From the NCBI GenBank assembly GCA_041178545.1, contig JBEGVB010000085.1, positions 1 to 9,121 on the forward strand: DNA of 9,121 nucleotides, read 5' to 3'. Positions 7,027 through 9,121 of the stretch are shown here, piece after piece. Position 1 is the stretch's first letter. Every line of letters starts with the position of its first letter. Made by a program: the position numbers and the translations under genes. Source of the stretch: JBEATZ01 sp041178545. GTDB taxonomy: Bacteria; Planctomycetota; UBA1135; UBA2386. The notes beneath the pieces were generated by a model, which saw only the letters and a program-made list of their open reading frames with translations, made no database searches and had not been told where the DNA came from.

Positions 7027-8145
7027 ATGGAGACTGGTCCAGCGCGCATCCTCGTCGTGGTCGGCACCCGCCCCGAGGTGGTGAAGACGGCGCCCGTCAT
7101 CGCGTCGTTGCGCGCCCTCGACAACGTCCAGGTGCGCGTGCTCGCAACCGCCCAGCACCGCGAGATGCTGGACCAGAAGATGGCCTTCTTCGGCATCCGG
7201 CCCGACCTGGACCTCGACCTCATGGAGCCCGGCCAGACGCTGGGGGAGCTCACCGCGCGCCTTGCCGAGGGTCTGCCGCCGGTGCTGCGCCGTGAGCAGC
7301 CGCACCTGGTGCTCGCCCAAGGCGACACCACGACGGTGCTCATGACCGCGTTGTGCTGCTTCCACGAGCGCATCTCCTTCGGCCACGTCGAGGCAGGTCT
7401 CCGCAGCGGCGACCCGCAGAACCCGTGGCCCGAGGAGCTGAACCGGGTCCTCACGACGCGCCTGGCCGCGATCCACTTCGCGCCCACCTCCATCGCGCGT
7501 GACAACCTGCTGCGCGAGGGCATTGCGCCCGGTGCCGTCCACGTGACCGGCAACACGGTGGTGGACGCATTGCTGGCGGCCAGGGACCGCGTCGACCTGC
7601 AGCAGTGGGCGCCGCCTCGCGGCAGGCGGCAACTCCTCGTCACGGTCCACCGGCGGGAGAACCACGGTGAGCGCCTTGCCGCCGTCTGCGGCGCCGTGCG
7701 CGAGCTCGCAGACCGTCCCGACGTCCATGTCGTGCTGCCCGTGCATCCCCATCCGGCCGTGCGCGAAACCGTCGTGCGCCTGCTCGGCGACCACCCGCAC
7801 GTCCAGCTCACGGCCCCGCTCGACTACCCCGACATGATCGCGTTGCTCCAGACCTCGTACCTCGCGCTCACCGACTCCGGTGGGGTGCAGGAGGAGGCGC
7901 CCAGCTTCGGGCTGCCCTGCCTGGTGCTCCGGGAGACCACGGAACGCCCCGAGGGCGTCTACGCAGGCATCGCCCGGCTCGTCGGCACCGACCACGGGCG
8001 CATCGTCGCCGAGGCTTCGCGACTGCTCGACGAACTGCCTGCCCATGCTGCCATGGCCAAGGCGGTCAACCCCTACGGCGACGGCCGCGCCGCGCACCGC
8101 ATCGCCCAGCACTGTGTCGAGTTCGTGAAGGCCCACCGATCGTGA
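7027..8145 (+). CDS. wecB: UDP-N-acetylglucosamine 2-epimerase, non-hydrolysing
   Basis: A 372-residue cytosolic enzyme that interconverts UDP-GlcNAc and UDP-ManNAc, feeding surface polysaccharide or cell-wall polymer synthesis. The length matches the family. The hallmark VGTRPEVVKTAPVI is at 12-25. Residues equivalent to the E. coli WecB catalytic set are present: D100 (QGDTT), E122 (HVEAGLRSGD), E136 (PWPEELNR) and H208 (VTVHRRENHG). The nucleotide-binding part of the GT-B fold includes VTGNTVVDALL (173-183) and DSGGVQEEAPSFGLP (283-297), with RETTERPEG at 302-310. I chose the ATG at 7027, just before the conserved first strand; a TTG at 6988 would add 13 unlikely residues. No strong Shine-Dalgarno sequence is visible. 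It lies 60 bp after pilT, and its stop overlaps the GTG start of the next gene by 4 bp. Homologues with related nucleotide-sugar substrates exist, so the exact sugar is inferred. Confidence 0.94.
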   Translation: METGPARILVVVGTRPEVVKTAPVIASLRALDNVQVRVLATAQHREMLDQKMAFFGIRPDLDLDLMEPGQTLGELTARLAEGLPPVLRREQPHLVLAQGDTTTVLMTALCCFHERISFGHVEAGLRSGDPQNPWPEELNRVLTTRLAAIHFAPTSIARDNLLREGIAPGAVHVTGNTVVDALLAARDRVDLQQWAPPRGRRQLLVTVHRRENHGERLAAVCGAVRELADRPDVHVVLPVHPHPAVRETVVRLLGDHPHVQLTAPLDYPDMIALLQTSYLALTDSGGVQEEAPSFGLPCLVLRETTERPEGVYAGIARLVGTDHGRIVAEASRLLDELPAHAAMAKAVNPYGDGRAAHRIAQHCVEFVKAHRS

Positions 8146-9121
8146 GTCGTCCGGTGGTCGCGTGTGCGCTCGCCTTGCTCTGCGGGGCAGGTGGGGCTGG
8201 GACTGCGTCGGCGCAGCAGGGCAGCGAGGCCCCGCGCCGCACGACGCGCATCGGCATCGCGTCCGAGGTCCAGGACCCGCGCATCGACGGCAGCCTCGAC
8301 GACAAGTGCTGGGAGCAGGCCGTGGAGATCGGTGAGCTGGTCACGGTCGAGCCGGTCGAGGGCGCCGTCCCACCGCGTCGCACGCGCATCCGGTTGCTGC
8401 AGACGGCCGACAGCCTGTGCATCGCCATCGAGTGCGACGACGAGAGCCCGGCGGGCCTGCGCGCCAGCCAGCGCCGGCGCGACGCCGACCTCGAGCCCGA
8501 TGACCGCATCGAGTTGCTGCTGGACCCGTTCGAGAACCGGCGCACGGGCTACTTCTTCCAGGTCGGTGCAGGCGGTTCCATCGGCGACGCGTTGGTGACC
8601 TCCAACGGCAACCGATTCGACAAGCCCGTCGACTTCGTGTGGGAGGGCCGCAGCCTCGCGACCGACCGCGGCTGGCAGGCTGAGATCGCCATCCCGTTCC
8701 GCAGCATCCCGCACCGCGACAACGGCTTTGCGTGGGCGTTCAACATCCGCCGGATCGTGCGCGCGACCAACGAGGAGTACCGCTGGGCCTGCGCCCGGCA
8801 GTCGGTGCCGTTCTTCCGCATCAGCGAGCTGGGCACGGTCGAGGGCCTGCAGAGGGTGGAGCACGCTGCGACGGTCGACGTGGTCCCGTACGTGGCAGGG
8901 AGCATCAAGCGGACCGACGACGAGACGCGCTTCGACCCTGACAGTGGCGCCGATGCCTTCTGGCGCATCACGCCGGAGCTCACCCTCGCAGCGACGGCGT
9001 TCACCGACTTTGCCGAGACCGAGGTGGACGAGCGGCAGATCAACCTCGACCGCTTCCCGCTGTTCTTCCCGGAGAAGCGCGACTTCTTCCTCGACGGCTC
9101 CAGCTACTTCACCTTCGGTAC
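8142..9121 (+). CDS. Secreted CBM9-like / DUF5916 protein, 3' end missing
   Basis: The frame opens with GTG at 8142 and stays open to the right edge: 326 residues, C-terminus missing. The start is supported by a clean signal peptide (residues 1-24: SRP, a hydrophobic stretch VVACALALLCGAGG, then ASA before QQ), by GAAGG 10 nt upstream, and by the GTGA overlap with the wecB stop. There is no good lipobox. Residues about 38-230 read as a carbohydrate-binding family 9-like sandwich: IDGSLDDKCW (48-57), DRIELLLDPF (121-130), WQAEIAIPFRSI (178-189) and FNIRR (200-204). Then follows the DUF5916 signature: TDFAETEVDERQINL (288-302) and FPLFFPEKRDFFL (305-317). DUF5916 proteins are typically over 700 residues with a predicted outer-membrane barrel C-terminus. 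Ligand and role are unknown. Overlap with wecB suggests translational coupling and a surface-glycan link, which is inference. Confidence 0.9.
   Translation, partial: MSRPVVACALALLCGAGGAGTASAQQGSEAPRRTTRIGIASEVQDPRIDGSLDDKCWEQAVEIGELVTVEPVEGAVPPRRTRIRLLQTADSLCIAIECDDESPAGLRASQRRRDADLEPDDRIELLLDPFENRRTGYFFQVGAGGSIGDALVTSNGNRFDKPVDFVWEGRSLATDRGWQAEIAIPFRSIPHRDNGFAWAFNIRRIVRATNEEYRWACARQSVPFFRISELGTVEGLQRVEHAATVDVVPYVAGSIKRTDDETRFDPDSGADAFWRITPELTLAATAFTDFAETEVDERQINLDRFPLFFPEKRDFFLDGSSYFTFG

Noticed and set aside
5785..8136. A 783-residue open frame on the minus strand opposite pilT and wecB
   Set aside because: It spans two well-supported genes and their intergenic gap in antisense, with shadow-type composition and no motifs.
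8142..8213. Possible lipoprotein signal in the DUF5916 protein
   Set aside because: Cysteines at residues 8 and 14 are not preceded by a usable lipobox. The ASA site before QQ fits an ordinary signal peptidase I cleavage.

Overview
This is a high-GC chromosomal window from a Gram-negative bacterium. An outer membrane is suggested by a PilT-type ATPase and by a secreted protein whose C-terminal part belongs to a predicted outer-membrane family. The phylum cannot be read with certainty. Planctomycetota, Myxococcota or a similar high-GC lineage would fit the combination of an OlsF-like acyltransferase, a CBM9/DUF5916 protein and a DUF6687-like protein. That is inference only. No insertion sequence, CRISPR array, integrase or phage gene is visible, and the window reads as ordinary chromosomal backbone.

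Layout, left to right. A conserved protein of unknown function (330 residues visible, minus strand, C-terminus beyond the left edge) diverges from a tRNA-Asp(GUC) gene. The tRNA is followed by a strong hairpin. Convergent to the tRNA, on the minus strand, lies ppk (polyphosphate kinase 1). Upstream of ppk on the same strand, 142 bp away, is a two-domain acyltransferase of the OlsF / ornithine-lipid-synthase type: a PlsC-like O-acyltransferase followed by an OlsB-like N-acyltransferase. A divergent control region of about 156 bp with two palindromic elements separates it from a rightward cluster. That cluster is a pilT twitching-motility ATPase, a non-hydrolysing UDP-GlcNAc 2-epimerase (wecB/mnaA family), and a signal-peptide-bearing CBM9-like/DUF5916 protein that overlaps the epimerase by 4 bp and runs off the right edge.

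How the genes may work together. The minus-strand pair suggests phosphate economy: polyphosphate storage (PPK1) next to a likely maker of phosphorus-free ornithine lipids. The plus-strand cluster is about the cell surface: pilus retraction, an activated sugar (UDP-ManNAc) for surface polysaccharide, and a putative carbohydrate-binding outer-membrane protein. These links are inferred from neighbourhood and domain identity and are not shown by the sequence.

Nothing here looks like a wholly new multi-gene system. The most interesting leads are the conserved unknown with a DHH-like His/Asp motif, the possible PPK1/ornithine-lipid pairing, the translationally coupled epimerase-DUF5916 pair, and the inverted-repeat control region at 5618-5670.
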